From Ancylobacter dichloromethanicus (GTDB taxonomy: Bacteria > Pseudomonadota > Alphaproteobacteria > Rhizobiales > Xanthobacteraceae): a stretch of DNA of 64,000 bases. Of this stretch, positions 26,804 to 34,913 are shown piece after piece. Numbering within the stretch: position 1 is the stretch's first letter; each line of letters starts with the position of its first letter. A program made the translations under genes and the position numbers. The notes under the pieces were generated by a model, which saw only the letters and a program-made list of their open reading frames with translations, did not search any database and had not been told where the DNA came from. The stretch spans positions 661,467-725,466 of the forward strand of contig NZ_JAHBGC010000020.1 in assembly GCF_018390645.1 (NCBI RefSeq). The letters run 5' to 3'.

Positions 26804-27805
26804 TCAGACCTTGTAGTGGGCGAAGAACGGCGTGTTCGCCGCAGCGGCGATCAGCGGGTCGAGCTCGGCGTCGAGCTTGAGCACCGAGATCGAGGCGCCG
26901 GCCATCTCCATGGCGGTGGCGAACTCGCCGACCCAGACATATTTCACCTTGGCGCCCTTCGCCTCGAAGAGCTGCGAGACCCGGCGGAACAGGATGTAGA
27001 GTTCTTCTTTCGGCGTGCCGCCGAGGCCGTTCATCAGCACGGCGAATTCGTCGCCCTCGCCGGCCGGCAGCTCGGCGAAGACGCGCGCCATCATCTGGTC
27101 GACCACCTCGTCGGCGGGCGCCAGCTTTGAGCGGCGAATACCCGGTTCGCCATGGATGCCCATGCCGATTTCCATCTCGTCCTCGCCGAGCGAGAAGGTG
27201 GCGTGGCCGACTTCCGGCACCACGCAGCTGGACAGCGCGACGCCGATGGTGCGCACATTGGCCCGCGCCTTGTCGGCGAGGCGGTAGACCTCGTCGAGCG
27301 GCAGCCCGTTCGCCGCGGCCGCCCCGGCCGCCTTGTAGACAAAGAAGATGCCGGCGACGCCGCGCCGCTTGTGCTCCTCGCCGACCACGGAAGAGGCGAT
27401 GTCGTCATTGCCGACGACCTGTTTCACCTGGATGCCGTCGAGGTCGGCAAGCTCGGCGGCCATGTCGAAATTGATGATGTCGCCGGTGTAGTTGCCATAG
27501 ATGTAGAGCACGCCGGCGCCCTGGTCGATGTACTTGGTCACCTCGTGCATCTGGTCGGCGCTGGGCGACTGGAACACCCCGCCGACGGCGCAGCCATCGA
27601 GCATGTTTTCGCCGACATAGCCGAGGAACAGCGGCAGATGGCCGGAGCCGCCGCCGGTGGCGATGCCGACCTTGCCCGTCTTGGGCTCGGCGACCACGAG
27701 GCAGCGCTTGTCGTCGTTGACATAGGTCACCTGGGGGTGAGCGCGGTAGATGCCATCGAGCATCTCGTCGACGAAGTTCACCGGGTCGTTGAGAAACTTC
27801 TTCAT
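26804..27805 (-). CDS. dhaK: DhaK-type substrate-binding subunit of a keto-sugar kinase
   Basis: 333-residue substrate subunit of the dihydroxyacetone kinase family. Residues matching E. coli DhaK catalytic positions are all here: His56 in GGGSGH, Asp109 in YTGDI, and His218 in MGIHGEPG, the histidine that binds the carbonyl as a hemiaminal. The residues after His56 differ: GHLPLFLG replaces the usual GHEPAHAG. This may enlarge or change the substrate pocket, for example toward tetruloses. ATG 27805 follows AGAGGA. The gene lies 40 bases after the permease of a CUT2 importer, so the imported compound is likely its substrate. Confidence 0.88.
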   Translation of the reverse strand: MKKFLNDPVNFVDEMLDGIYRAHPQVTYVNDDKRCLVVAEPKTGKVGIATGGGSGHLPLFLGYVGENMLDGCAVGGVFQSPSADQMHEVTKYIDQGAGVLYIYGNYTGDIINFDMAAELADLDGIQVKQVVGNDDIASSVVGEEHKRRGVAGIFFVYKAAGAAAANGLPLDEVYRLADKARANVRTIGVALSSCVVPEVGHATFSLGEDEMEIGMGIHGEPGIRRSKLAPADEVVDQMMARVFAELPAGEGDEFAVLMNGLGGTPKEELYILFRRVSQLFEAKGAKVKYVWVGEFATAMEMAGASISVLKLDAELDPLIAAAANTPFFAHYKV

Positions 27806-27845
27806 GGGGTCCTCTTGAGCGCGAAGCCGTGGCGGCACGTTGAAA

Positions 27846-28871
27846 TCAGTTGTTCTTCTTCTGGCAGAACATGAAGAATCCGGCGGCCAGCAGGATGAAG
27901 CCGCCGACCACCACGCGCTGCCAGGTGGAGGGAATGCCGACCATCACCAGCACGCTGTTGACCACCACGATCAGCAGCACGCCGAGCAGAGTGCCCAGCA
28001 CGGTGCCGGTGCCGCCGGTGATGCGCGCGCCCCCGAGGACGACGGCGGCGATCACGTTGATCTCGCTGCCGACCAGATCGAACGGGTTGGCCTGCCGGTT
28101 GGCGGCGGCGTGGATGATGCCGGCCAGCCCGGCCAGCGCTCCCGCATAGGCGAACAGGAAGATGTGAATGGTCTTCAGGCTGTAGCCGAGCCGCTCGGCG
28201 ACGCTGGCATTGCCGCCGAGCGCGAAGATGGCGCGGCCCATCAGCGTGCGGCTGAGGATCCACCAGGTGAGCAGCGCCGCCGCCGGCAGCACGAGGAAAT
28301 AGAATGGCAGGGTGATGGTGCGCCCGTCCCCGGATTCGAACTGGAACAGCGGCATGCGGCCGAAGGCGCCCATCTGCGTGGGCAGCGACATGATCCAGAC
28401 AGTGCCGATGAAGGCGAGCAGGATGCCGCGGAACAGATATTGGGTGCCGATGGTCACGATCAGCGAGGGCACCCGCAGATGATGCACCAGCAGGCCGTTC
28501 ACCACCCCGAGCAGCGCCCCGCCGGCGGTGGCGAGCACCAGCACGAGGGCGATCGGCATGTCGGGAACATGATCCTTCACCACCAGTGTCATCGAATACA
28601 TGGTGAAGGCGGCGATGGCGGTGAACGAGACGTCGATGCCGCCGGCCGCCAGGATGATGAACACGCCGAGCGCGAACAGTCCCATCACCACGCTGGCGCG
28701 GCCGATATCGACCAGCGAGGAGGGCTGCAGAAAGGCCGGGTTGATGACCGAGACGGCGACGCAGATCGCCAGCAGGATGATGAAGGTGATGATTTCCGGG
28801 CGCCGGCTCACCAGATCGAGAAAGGCGCTTCGGCGCGAGGGTGCCGCGTCCTGAAGATGGGTCGCGCTCAT
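27846..28871 (-). CDS. Sugar ABC transporter permease (RbsC-like, CUT2 class)
   Basis: 341-residue inner-membrane permease with about nine to ten helices. The conserved AAGGIDVSFTAIAAF near the cytoplasmic loop and GGNASVAERLGYS are diagnostic of the ribose-type permease family (branched-chain/RbsC superfamily). The start ATG 28871 overlaps the ATPase stop by four bases, so it is in the same operon. The longer open frame upstream overlaps the ATPase in another frame. Together with the second permease at 31618-32613 it would form a heterodimeric channel. Confidence 0.88.
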   Translation of the reverse strand: MSATHLQDAAPSRRSAFLDLVSRRPEIITFIILLAICVAVSVINPAFLQPSSLVDIGRASVVMGLFALGVFIILAAGGIDVSFTAIAAFTMYSMTLVVKDHVPDMPIALVLVLATAGGALLGVVNGLLVHHLRVPSLIVTIGTQYLFRGILLAFIGTVWIMSLPTQMGAFGRMPLFQFESGDGRTITLPFYFLVLPAAALLTWWILSRTLMGRAIFALGGNASVAERLGYSLKTIHIFLFAYAGALAGLAGIIHAAANRQANPFDLVGSEINVIAAVVLGGARITGGTGTVLGTLLGVLLIVVVNSVLVMVGIPSTWQRVVVGGFILLAAGFFMFCQKKNN

Positions 28872-30448
28872 CGGGCGGCCTCCGTCTGCATGTCCGGCCG
28901 GGAGGCGAGCATGGCCTGATAGAGTTCCTCCTCGTCGGTCGCCTGCGCGTCGTATTCGGCGACGACGCTGCCGGCATTCATGACAAGGATGCGGTCGCAG
29001 TTCTGAAGCAGTTCGGGCAGGTCGTCGCTGATGATGATGAGCCCCATCCCGTCTTCGGCGAGCTGCTGGATCACCCGGTAGATCGTGTCCTTGGAGCCGA
29101 CGTCGACGCCCACGGTCGGCCCGTGCAGGACCAGCAGCCGGGGGCGGATCGACAGCCAGCGGCCGATCAGCACGCGCTGCTGGTTCCCGCCGGAAAGCGC
29201 CCCGACCGGCAGGTCGATGTCGCCGGTGTTGAGCCGCATGTCCTGCGCGATCCTGCCCGCCAGCGCCCTGCCCTTCGCCTTGTCGACGATGCCGAACGCG
29301 TTGGCGAGATCGCTCACCACGAGGGCGATCTCGTTCTCGAAGATCGACTTGTCGAGGAACAGCCCCTCGCCCAGCCGGTCCTCCGGCACATAGCCGATGC
29401 CGAGGCGGATGGCGTGGGCGGGATGGCCGATCCGTTCGACCTTGCCGTCGATGCGGATACGCCCCCTGGCCGCCGGGGTGACGCCGGCGATGGCGGTGGC
29501 GAGTTCGTTGCGGCCGGAATCGGCGAGGCCGGTAATGCCGAGGATCTCGCCGCGGCGCAGGCTGAAGCTCACCCTGGCGAAGCTCGGCGGCAGCGAGAGG
29601 CCGTCCGCCGCGAACAACTCCCCGGCCTGCGGCGCGCCGGTGCGGTAGCGCTGGGAATCGATGGTCCGGCCGGTCATCAACTCGGTCAGTCGATGCTTGG
29701 AGTAATCGGTGAGCGGGCCCTGCGCCACGCACTGGCCGTCGCGGAACACGATGGCATGGCCGCCGATGCGGTAGCATTCGTCGAGCTTGTGCGTGACGAA
29801 CAGCACCGCCACGCCCTCGGAGCGCAGGCGCTCGACGACGGCGATCAGATTGTCGACCTCGCGCCGCGTCAGCGAGGTGGTCGGCTCGTCCATGATCACC
29901 AGCCTGGCCCGCGTGGCGATAGCGCGGGCGATGGCGACCAGCTGGCGCTGTGCCAGCGGCAGGTCCGACACGATGGCGTTGAGATAGGCGCGGGCGGTCG
30001 GCAGGCCGACCGTCGCCAGCGCTGCCTCGGCGGTGCGCTTGAGGCGGGTGCGGTCGAAAAGGCGCGCGAGCCTGCCGCCATGGGCGACGAGTTGCTCGTT
30101 GAGAGCGACATTCTCGGCGACGGTGAGGTTCGGCAGCAGCGAGAGGTCCTGATAGACGGTCTCGATGCCGGCGGCGAGCGACTGGATCGGGTCCAGCGCG
30201 CGATGGCTGCGCCCTTCCAGCACGATCTCGCCCTCGTCCGGGGCGTGGGCGCCGGACATGATCTTGATGACGGTGCTCTTGCCGCAGCCATTCTCGCCGA
30301 GCAGGTGATAGGCCTCGCCCGCCGCGATGGAAAAACTGACCCCGCGCAGCGCATGCACGCCGCCGAAGCGCTTGTGAATGCCGCGCAGTTCGAGGAACGG
30401 GCGCGCCGGTGCGGCGGCCGTCATCGGGGAAGTGGAAGCGTGGGACAC
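28868..30448 (-). CDS. Sugar ABC transporter ATP-binding protein (RbsA-like, two NBDs)
   Basis: 526-residue protein with two nucleotide-binding domains. NBD1 has Walker A GENGCGKST (51-59), the signature LPLAQRQLVAIARAI and Walker B LVIMDEPTTSL. NBD2 has a degenerate Walker A (GLADSGRNELA), a good signature LSGGNQQRVLIGRWL, and a Walker B where the usual DEPT reads HGPT, so the second site is probably not hydrolytic. The GTG at 30448 follows AGGGGAG, so I prefer it to an upstream ATG with no ribosome site. Four-base overlap with the next permease gene. Confidence 0.88.
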   Translation of the reverse strand: MSHASTSPMTAAAPARPFLELRGIHKRFGGVHALRGVSFSIAAGEAYHLLGENGCGKSTVIKIMSGAHAPDEGEIVLEGRSHRALDPIQSLAAGIETVYQDLSLLPNLTVAENVALNEQLVAHGGRLARLFDRTRLKRTAEAALATVGLPTARAYLNAIVSDLPLAQRQLVAIARAIATRARLVIMDEPTTSLTRREVDNLIAVVERLRSEGVAVLFVTHKLDECYRIGGHAIVFRDGQCVAQGPLTDYSKHRLTELMTGRTIDSQRYRTGAPQAGELFAADGLSLPPSFARVSFSLRRGEILGITGLADSGRNELATAIAGVTPAARGRIRIDGKVERIGHPAHAIRLGIGYVPEDRLGEGLFLDKSIFENEIALVVSDLANAFGIVDKAKGRALAGRIAQDMRLNTGDIDLPVGALSGGNQQRVLIGRWLSIRPRLLVLHGPTVGVDVGSKDTIYRVIQQLAEDGMGLIIISDDLPELLQNCDRILVMNAGSVVAEYDAQATDEEELYQAMLASRPDMQTEAAR

Positions 30449-30548
30449 CGGGGGCTCCCCTGACACCGTAAGGACGCGCGCGGTGGCGACGCGTGCGGGC
30501 TTGCGGGGAACGCGCATGGCGTTCCCCGGCGGTTTTGCTGGCGGGCGA

Positions 30549-31559
30549 TCAGAAGAGATATTCCTTGTAGTTGGCCTTGTCGGCGATCACCATGCCGTTG
30601 CCGATGATGAGCACGCCCTCGCCCGGGCCCTTCACCACCTTCACCTTCTCGTAGCCGGGCACGCCGAGATCGGCGCCGTCCTCGATCTTCTTGCCGGCGA
30701 TCAGGCTCTTGGCGACCGAGTTCATCGCCATGCCCGCCTTCTGCGGGTCCCAGAAGCCGATGGCGGTGATGGCGCCGGATTCGAGCAGGTCCGCCGACGG
30801 GTTGGGCAGGCCGGTGCCGACCAGGCAGACCTTGCCGGAGAGACCCGCCTCGTCGATGGCGCGGCCGACGCCGAGCACGTCATTGCCCGCCGAGGTCTGG
30901 AAACCCTTGATGTCGGGGTGCTTGCGCAGGATTTCCTTGGCCTTCTCATAGGTGCCGTTGGCGTCGTCGAACGATTCGTTGTTCTTGTCGACCAGCACCA
31001 TGTCCGGGTGTTTCTTGGCGTTCTCCTCGCCGGCGCCAACCCACTGCATGTGGGTGCGGCTGCCGACCGAGCCGACGAAAGTGGTCCACTTGCCCTTGCC
31101 GCCCATGCACTCGGCCAGGCGTTCGTTCAGCGCGCGGCCGTAATCGGCATTGTCGAAGGCCTCCACGTCGGCATGGGTGTTCTTCTGGTTGTCGGCCTCG
31201 TGGGTGACCACGATGACGCCGCGATCCATGGCGCGCTTCAGCGTGCCTTCGAGCACGGACGGGTCCATCGGCACCACGGCGAGGCCGTTGACGCCCTTGG
31301 CGACGAGGTCGTTGACGATCTGCAGTTGCTGAGCGGCGTCGGCGGTGGCCGGGCCGTACTGGGTGGCGACGACGTCCGGATTGTCCTTCTGGAACTGCGT
31401 GACGCCGGTTTCCATGCGGTCGAACCACGGAATGCCGCTGATCTTCACCACGGTGGCGATGACCGGCTTGTCCTGCGCCATCAGCGCGCCGGCGGAGCCG
31501 GCAACGACGGCCAGCGCCATCGCCGAGCCAAGCAGCATCTTCTTCGAGAGAGCTCCCAT
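30549..31559 (-). CDS. Sugar-binding periplasmic protein (RbsB-like, CUT2 class)
   Basis: 336-residue periplasmic binding protein, type I fold. A signal peptide of about 29 residues ends near ALMAQ. The mature protein contains the AVVPMDPSVLEGTLKRAMDRG region and GFQTSAGNDVLGVGRAIDEAG typical of ribose/galactose-type binders. It would deliver a small sugar or polyol to the adjacent permeases and ATPase. ATG 31559 has a near-ideal ribosome site, AAAGGAGG. It lies 58 bases after the first permease gene; this gap could hold a secondary structure that boosts binding-protein expression, though none is obvious. Confidence 0.9.
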   Translation of the reverse strand: MGALSKKMLLGSAMALAVVAGSAGALMAQDKPVIATVVKISGIPWFDRMETGVTQFQKDNPDVVATQYGPATADAAQQLQIVNDLVAKGVNGLAVVPMDPSVLEGTLKRAMDRGVIVVTHEADNQKNTHADVEAFDNADYGRALNERLAECMGGKGKWTTFVGSVGSRTHMQWVGAGEENAKKHPDMVLVDKNNESFDDANGTYEKAKEILRKHPDIKGFQTSAGNDVLGVGRAIDEAGLSGKVCLVGTGLPNPSADLLESGAITAIGFWDPQKAGMAMNSVAKSLIAGKKIEDGADLGVPGYEKVKVVKGPGEGVLIIGNGMVIADKANYKEYLF

Positions 31560-31617
31560 AATTTCCTCCTTTGTTGTTTCCACCCTCATGATCCGATCGA
31601 TGCGTGAGGGTTTCGCA

Positions 31618-32613
31618 TCACACGAGCTTTCGGCTCTTGTTCGGGGTCAGCAGGCCGACCAGATTGTAGCGGCCGACCGCCAGGAAGGTCAGAAGCAGCG
31701 CGCCCCAGGCGAAGTCGCGAACGAAGTTCGAGAGGCCGCCGAAGTTCAGCAGGCTCGACATGAGCTGCAGCGCGATCGTCGCCATCACCACGCAGATCAC
31801 CCGGCCATAGCCGCCCTCCGGGCGGACGCCGGCCATTACCGCGATGAGGATGGCGATCAGCAGGTAGGACGTGCCGTAATCCCATTTCACGTTGACGTTG
31901 CGGGCGGCGATGATCACCCCGGCAAGGCCGGCGAGCAGCCCGCTCGTCGCGTAGGTCGCGATCAGCACCCGCGCCTTGGGAAAGCCGGCGAAGGTCGCCG
32001 CCTTCGGGTTGGTGCCCATCAGCATCAGCCACAGGCCGAACGGCGTGAACTTGAGCAGAGCGGCGATCAGGCCGGCCGCGCTGACAAAGATCAGGAAGCT
32101 GATCGGCACACCGAGAAACAGCCCGTTGCCGATCTGGGACAGCAGTTCGGGACTGCCGACCGCGACCGCGCGCCCGTCGGAGAGCACCACGGCGATGCCG
32201 GTGAACAGCATCTGGGTGCCCAGCGTGCACAGGATCGGGGTGATGTTCAGCCGGCTGATCAGCAGGCCGTTGAAGGTGCCGCCGATGAGGCCGGTCAGCA
32301 GCGCCACGGCGATGAAGGCGATGGAAAACGCGGTCTCGTTGTCGGTGCTGGACAGGAACGAACCGACGATGATCGCCGAGGCGACGCCGGAGAGATTGGC
32401 GAGGGCGATGCCCGACAGATCGATGCCGCCATTGCCCGCGCACATGGCCAGCATCACGCCGATGGCGAGGAAGCCGATCTCCGGCAATTGCCCGGCCATG
32501 GATTGCAGGTTGAACGGCGAGAGGTAGGTGCCGCCGGAAATCATCGCCCCTACGGCGAGCAGCGCCGCATTGATGACGACAAGCATGAAAAGCTGTCCGC
32601 CGGTGGTCCTCAT
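31618..32613 (-). CDS. Sugar ABC transporter permease (second RbsC-like subunit)
   Basis: 331-residue multi-helix permease. The conserved AGNGGIDLSGIALANLSG and MGTNPKAATFAGFPK blocks assign it to the same CUT2 permease family as the protein at 27846-28871. Having two different permeases indicates a heterodimer. It is the first gene of the six-gene operon; ATG 32613 follows GGGAGGAGG. Upstream, tandem TTTAGTAAAC-type boxes at 32656-32686 make LacI-type control likely. Confidence 0.88.
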   Translation of the reverse strand: MRTTGGQLFMLVVINAALLAVGAMISGGTYLSPFNLQSMAGQLPEIGFLAIGVMLAMCAGNGGIDLSGIALANLSGVASAIIVGSFLSSTDNETAFSIAFIAVALLTGLIGGTFNGLLISRLNITPILCTLGTQMLFTGIAVVLSDGRAVAVGSPELLSQIGNGLFLGVPISFLIFVSAAGLIAALLKFTPFGLWLMLMGTNPKAATFAGFPKARVLIATYATSGLLAGLAGVIIAARNVNVKWDYGTSYLLIAILIAVMAGVRPEGGYGRVICVVMATIALQLMSSLLNFGGLSNFVRDFAWGALLLTFLAVGRYNLVGLLTPNKSRKLV

Positions 32614-32655
32614 GGCCTCCTCCCGGGAGTGTTTTTGCCTTTTGGCGTGGGCCTT

Positions 32656-32686
32656 ATTTAGTAAACGTACGACCCATTCACTAAAT
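32656..32686. promoter_or_regulatory. Tandem operator boxes before the ABC/DhaKL operon
   Basis: ATTTAGTAAAC (32656-32666) and ATTCACTAAAT (32676-32686) are related half-palindromes whose centres are 20 bases apart, about two helical turns, and form a 31-bp dyad. They lie some 43-73 bases before the permease start, where a repressor could occlude the promoter. The core TTTAGTAAAC recurs at 33046-33058. Confidence 0.6.
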
Positions 32687-33045
32687 CCGTAGCAAAGGCT
32701 TTCGGCCGGCGCAAGCGGCCTTGGCGTGTTGCGCGGCGCCTTCATCCGCGCTGCCCGCGCATCGCTTCTCAATTGCGCATGACCAGAATCCGTGCAGGCT
32801 GGAGCGCGGAGCCGGACGGTGAGCGGCGAGCCGCTGGCGGGCACAAACCCTTTTAGGACAGTTCTTTTGACCTAATTTGCGGCCGATATCCGCGTGCTGC
32901 GCCGCATCATTTCGAGCGCCCGAACACACCCGGCCTGGCCTCGGCAGCGACGGCGGTTTCGGGTGCCGATGCTGATGAGGTGTCGATCTTACGCGGCAGT
33001 TGCCACCGTGATTATTTTGGCTTAACCCTGATTGGCGGGCTTCAA

Positions 33046-33058
33046 TGTTTACTAAACA
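33046..33058. promoter_or_regulatory. Perfect palindromic operator before the lacI-type gene
   Basis: TGTTTACTAAACA is a perfect 6-1-6 palindrome located 11 bases before the regulator start codon. It shares the TTTAGTAAAC core with the tandem boxes of the divergent ABC operon, consistent with autoregulation by the adjacent LacI-family protein. Confidence 0.6.
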
Positions 33059-33069
33059 ATGCGCCGTAA

Positions 33070-34212
33070 ATGACGCTGATCGAAGCCCTCGAGGACACGC
33101 GCCGCGCCATGACCGAGAAGAAGTCCTTCACCATCAGGGACATCGCCACCGCCGCCGGGGTCTCGCCGGCCACGGTGTCGCTCGTCCTCAACGGCAAGGG
33201 CGAGATTTCCGAGCTGACCCGGGTGCGGGTGCTGGAGGCGGCGGCGCGGCTCAACTATGTGCCCCGTCTCGCGCGCCCCGGCGCAGCGCGGTTGCAGGCC
33301 GACACGCTGCCGACGATCCGCTTCCTCAAGATCGCCCGGCACGGGCACACCGTGAACCGCGACCACAGCGTGTTCATCTCCGACTATATCGACGGCATGT
33401 CGGCCGAGGCGATGCGGCGCGGCTATGCGCTGGAGGTGGTCAGCCATGAGGGCCAGAGCGCCATCGCCATTGCCGACACGCTTGCCCTCGCCCCGGTGAG
33501 CGGCATCATTGCGCTCGGTACCGAGATGGCGGAGAGCGACATCCGCGTGCTGCAAGGCATCGGCCGGCCGATCGTGTTCATCGACACGTTTTTCGACGTG
33601 GTCGAGGCCAATTTCGTCAACATGAACAACGAGGATGCGGTGCACCAGGTGTTGGCGCGGCTGCGCCAGCAGGGGTTTGGCCGCATCGGTTTCGTGGCGA
33701 GCCATGTCGACACCACCAATTTCCGGCTGCGGCAGGCGGCCTTCCACCGCCACATGGCGCGGCTCGGGCTCGGGGTCGATCCCGGCCATATTCTCTCGGT
33801 GGAATCGACGCTGGACGGCGCCTATGCCGACACGGTGGCGGCGCTGACCCGCGGCATCGGGCTGGCCGATTGCTATTTCTGCACCAATGACGTGATCGCC
33901 TACGGCTTCATCAAGGCGCTGCGCGAGTTCGGCATCCGCATTCCCGAGGATGTCGGCGTGGTCGGCTTCGACAATCTGCCGGTCGGCGCGACCATGGACC
34001 CGGCGCTCACCACCATCGACGTGTCGAAGCGCAAGATCGGCAACCTCGCCGTCACGGTGCTCGACGACCTGATCAATGCCGCCGAGCCGCAGCCGCCGGT
34101 GAAGATTCTCGTCGGCGCCCGGCTCGTCGCCCGGCTGAGCGACCGTGGCCCCGCCGATCCGCGCCCCGCGCCCCAGGCCGTGCGCCGGCGCGGCATTGCC
34201 GAAAACGCCTGA
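33070..34212 (+). CDS. LacI-family transcriptional regulator
   Basis: 380-residue repressor. The helix-turn-helix is FTIRDIATAAGVSPATVSLVLNG (region about 20-43), followed by the hinge and a periplasmic-binding-protein-like sensor domain, containing ISDYIDGMSAEAMRRGY, FIDTFFDVVEANFVNMNN and VGFDNLPVG. It would sense the sugar or phosphorylated sugar handled by the divergent ABC/DhaKL operon and bind the boxes at 32656-32686 and 33046-33058. ATG 33070 has no clear ribosome site; ATG 33109, just before the HTH, is an alternative. The racemase-like gene follows after nine bases. Confidence 0.9.
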   Translation: MTLIEALEDTRRAMTEKKSFTIRDIATAAGVSPATVSLVLNGKGEISELTRVRVLEAAARLNYVPRLARPGAARLQADTLPTIRFLKIARHGHTVNRDHSVFISDYIDGMSAEAMRRGYALEVVSHEGQSAIAIADTLALAPVSGIIALGTEMAESDIRVLQGIGRPIVFIDTFFDVVEANFVNMNNEDAVHQVLARLRQQGFGRIGFVASHVDTTNFRLRQAAFHRHMARLGLGVDPGHILSVESTLDGAYADTVAALTRGIGLADCYFCTNDVIAYGFIKALREFGIRIPEDVGVVGFDNLPVGATMDPALTTIDVSKRKIGNLAVTVLDDLINAAEPQPPVKILVGARLVARLSDRGPADPRPAPQAVRRRGIAENA

Positions 34213-34221
34213 GGGTCGATC

Positions 34222-34884
34222 ATGCCGCGTCTCGCCTTGCTACACACCGTGCCGGCCCTCGCGGAGGCGCTGCGCCCGCGCCTGGAGGCGGCGCTGCCCG
34301 GCTGGGATTTCCTCGACCTGGTCGACGCGAGCCTGCTCGCCGACGCGATCCGGGACGGCGGCCTCAGCGCACAGACGCGGGCCCGCCTCGCCACCCGGCT
34401 GCAGGCGGCGAGCACGGGTGCGGACGCGGTGCTGGTGACCTGTTCGAGCCTCGGCGAAGCGGCCGACGACCTCGCTTCCGGCGTCTCGGTGCCGGTGTTC
34501 CGCATCGACCGTGGCATGGCGCAGCAGGCGGTGAAGATGGGTGCCCGCATCGGCATTCTCGCCACCCTGCCGACCACGCTTGGCCCGACCGAACGGCTGA
34601 TCCGCGATACCGCCGCGGCTGCCGGCCACGCGGTCGGCATTGGTGCGCGGCTGTGCGAGGGCGCCTTCGACCGGCTCGCCGCCGGAGACCGTGCGGCGCA
34701 TGATTACATGGTGCAGGCCTCCTTCGCCGAACTCGCCCCGCATGTCGATGTGGTGGTGCTGGCACAGGCCTCGATGGCGCGCGCCCTCGCCGACCATGCC
34801 GGCGGGCCGGTGCCGGTGCTCACCAGCCCCGAGCCGGGCATCGCCGCTGTTGCCGCCGCTCTCAACGCCTCTTTTCCGGCCTGA
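34222..34884 (+). CDS. Aspartate/glutamate racemase-family protein with a single conserved catalytic cysteine
   Basis: 220-residue protein of the Asp/Glu/hydantoin racemase superfamily, two Rossmann-like lobes. The first catalytic cysteine is present as Cys74 in LVTCSSLGEA. At the second lobe position the expected GCTH-like motif reads LAQASMARAL, so the partner cysteine is missing; Cys145 is elsewhere. One-base racemization is therefore unlikely, and an isomerase, decarboxylase or lyase activity is possible. It is in a lacI-racemase-aldo/keto reductase run, so it probably acts on the same carbon source. The start follows GAGGG by six bases. Confidence 0.75.
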   Translation: MPRLALLHTVPALAEALRPRLEAALPGWDFLDLVDASLLADAIRDGGLSAQTRARLATRLQAASTGADAVLVTCSSLGEAADDLASGVSVPVFRIDRGMAQQAVKMGARIGILATLPTTLGPTERLIRDTAAAAGHAVGIGARLCEGAFDRLAAGDRAAHDYMVQASFAELAPHVDVVVLAQASMARALADHAGGPVPVLTSPEPGIAAVAAALNASFPA

Positions 34885-34913
34885 CGGCCGCATTCGTTCC
34901 GGGAGACGCCCAG

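Larger units (their letters stand above)
32614..33069. other. Divergent intergenic region with LacI-type boxes
   Basis: 456 bases without a gene separate the ABC operon from the divergent lacI-type gene. Palindromic boxes lie near both ends. The middle (about 32700-33030) shows no protein-coding signal that I trust, no tRNA and no clear well-spaced promoter. The base composition is less GC-rich at both ends, where promoters are expected. Confidence 0.5.
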
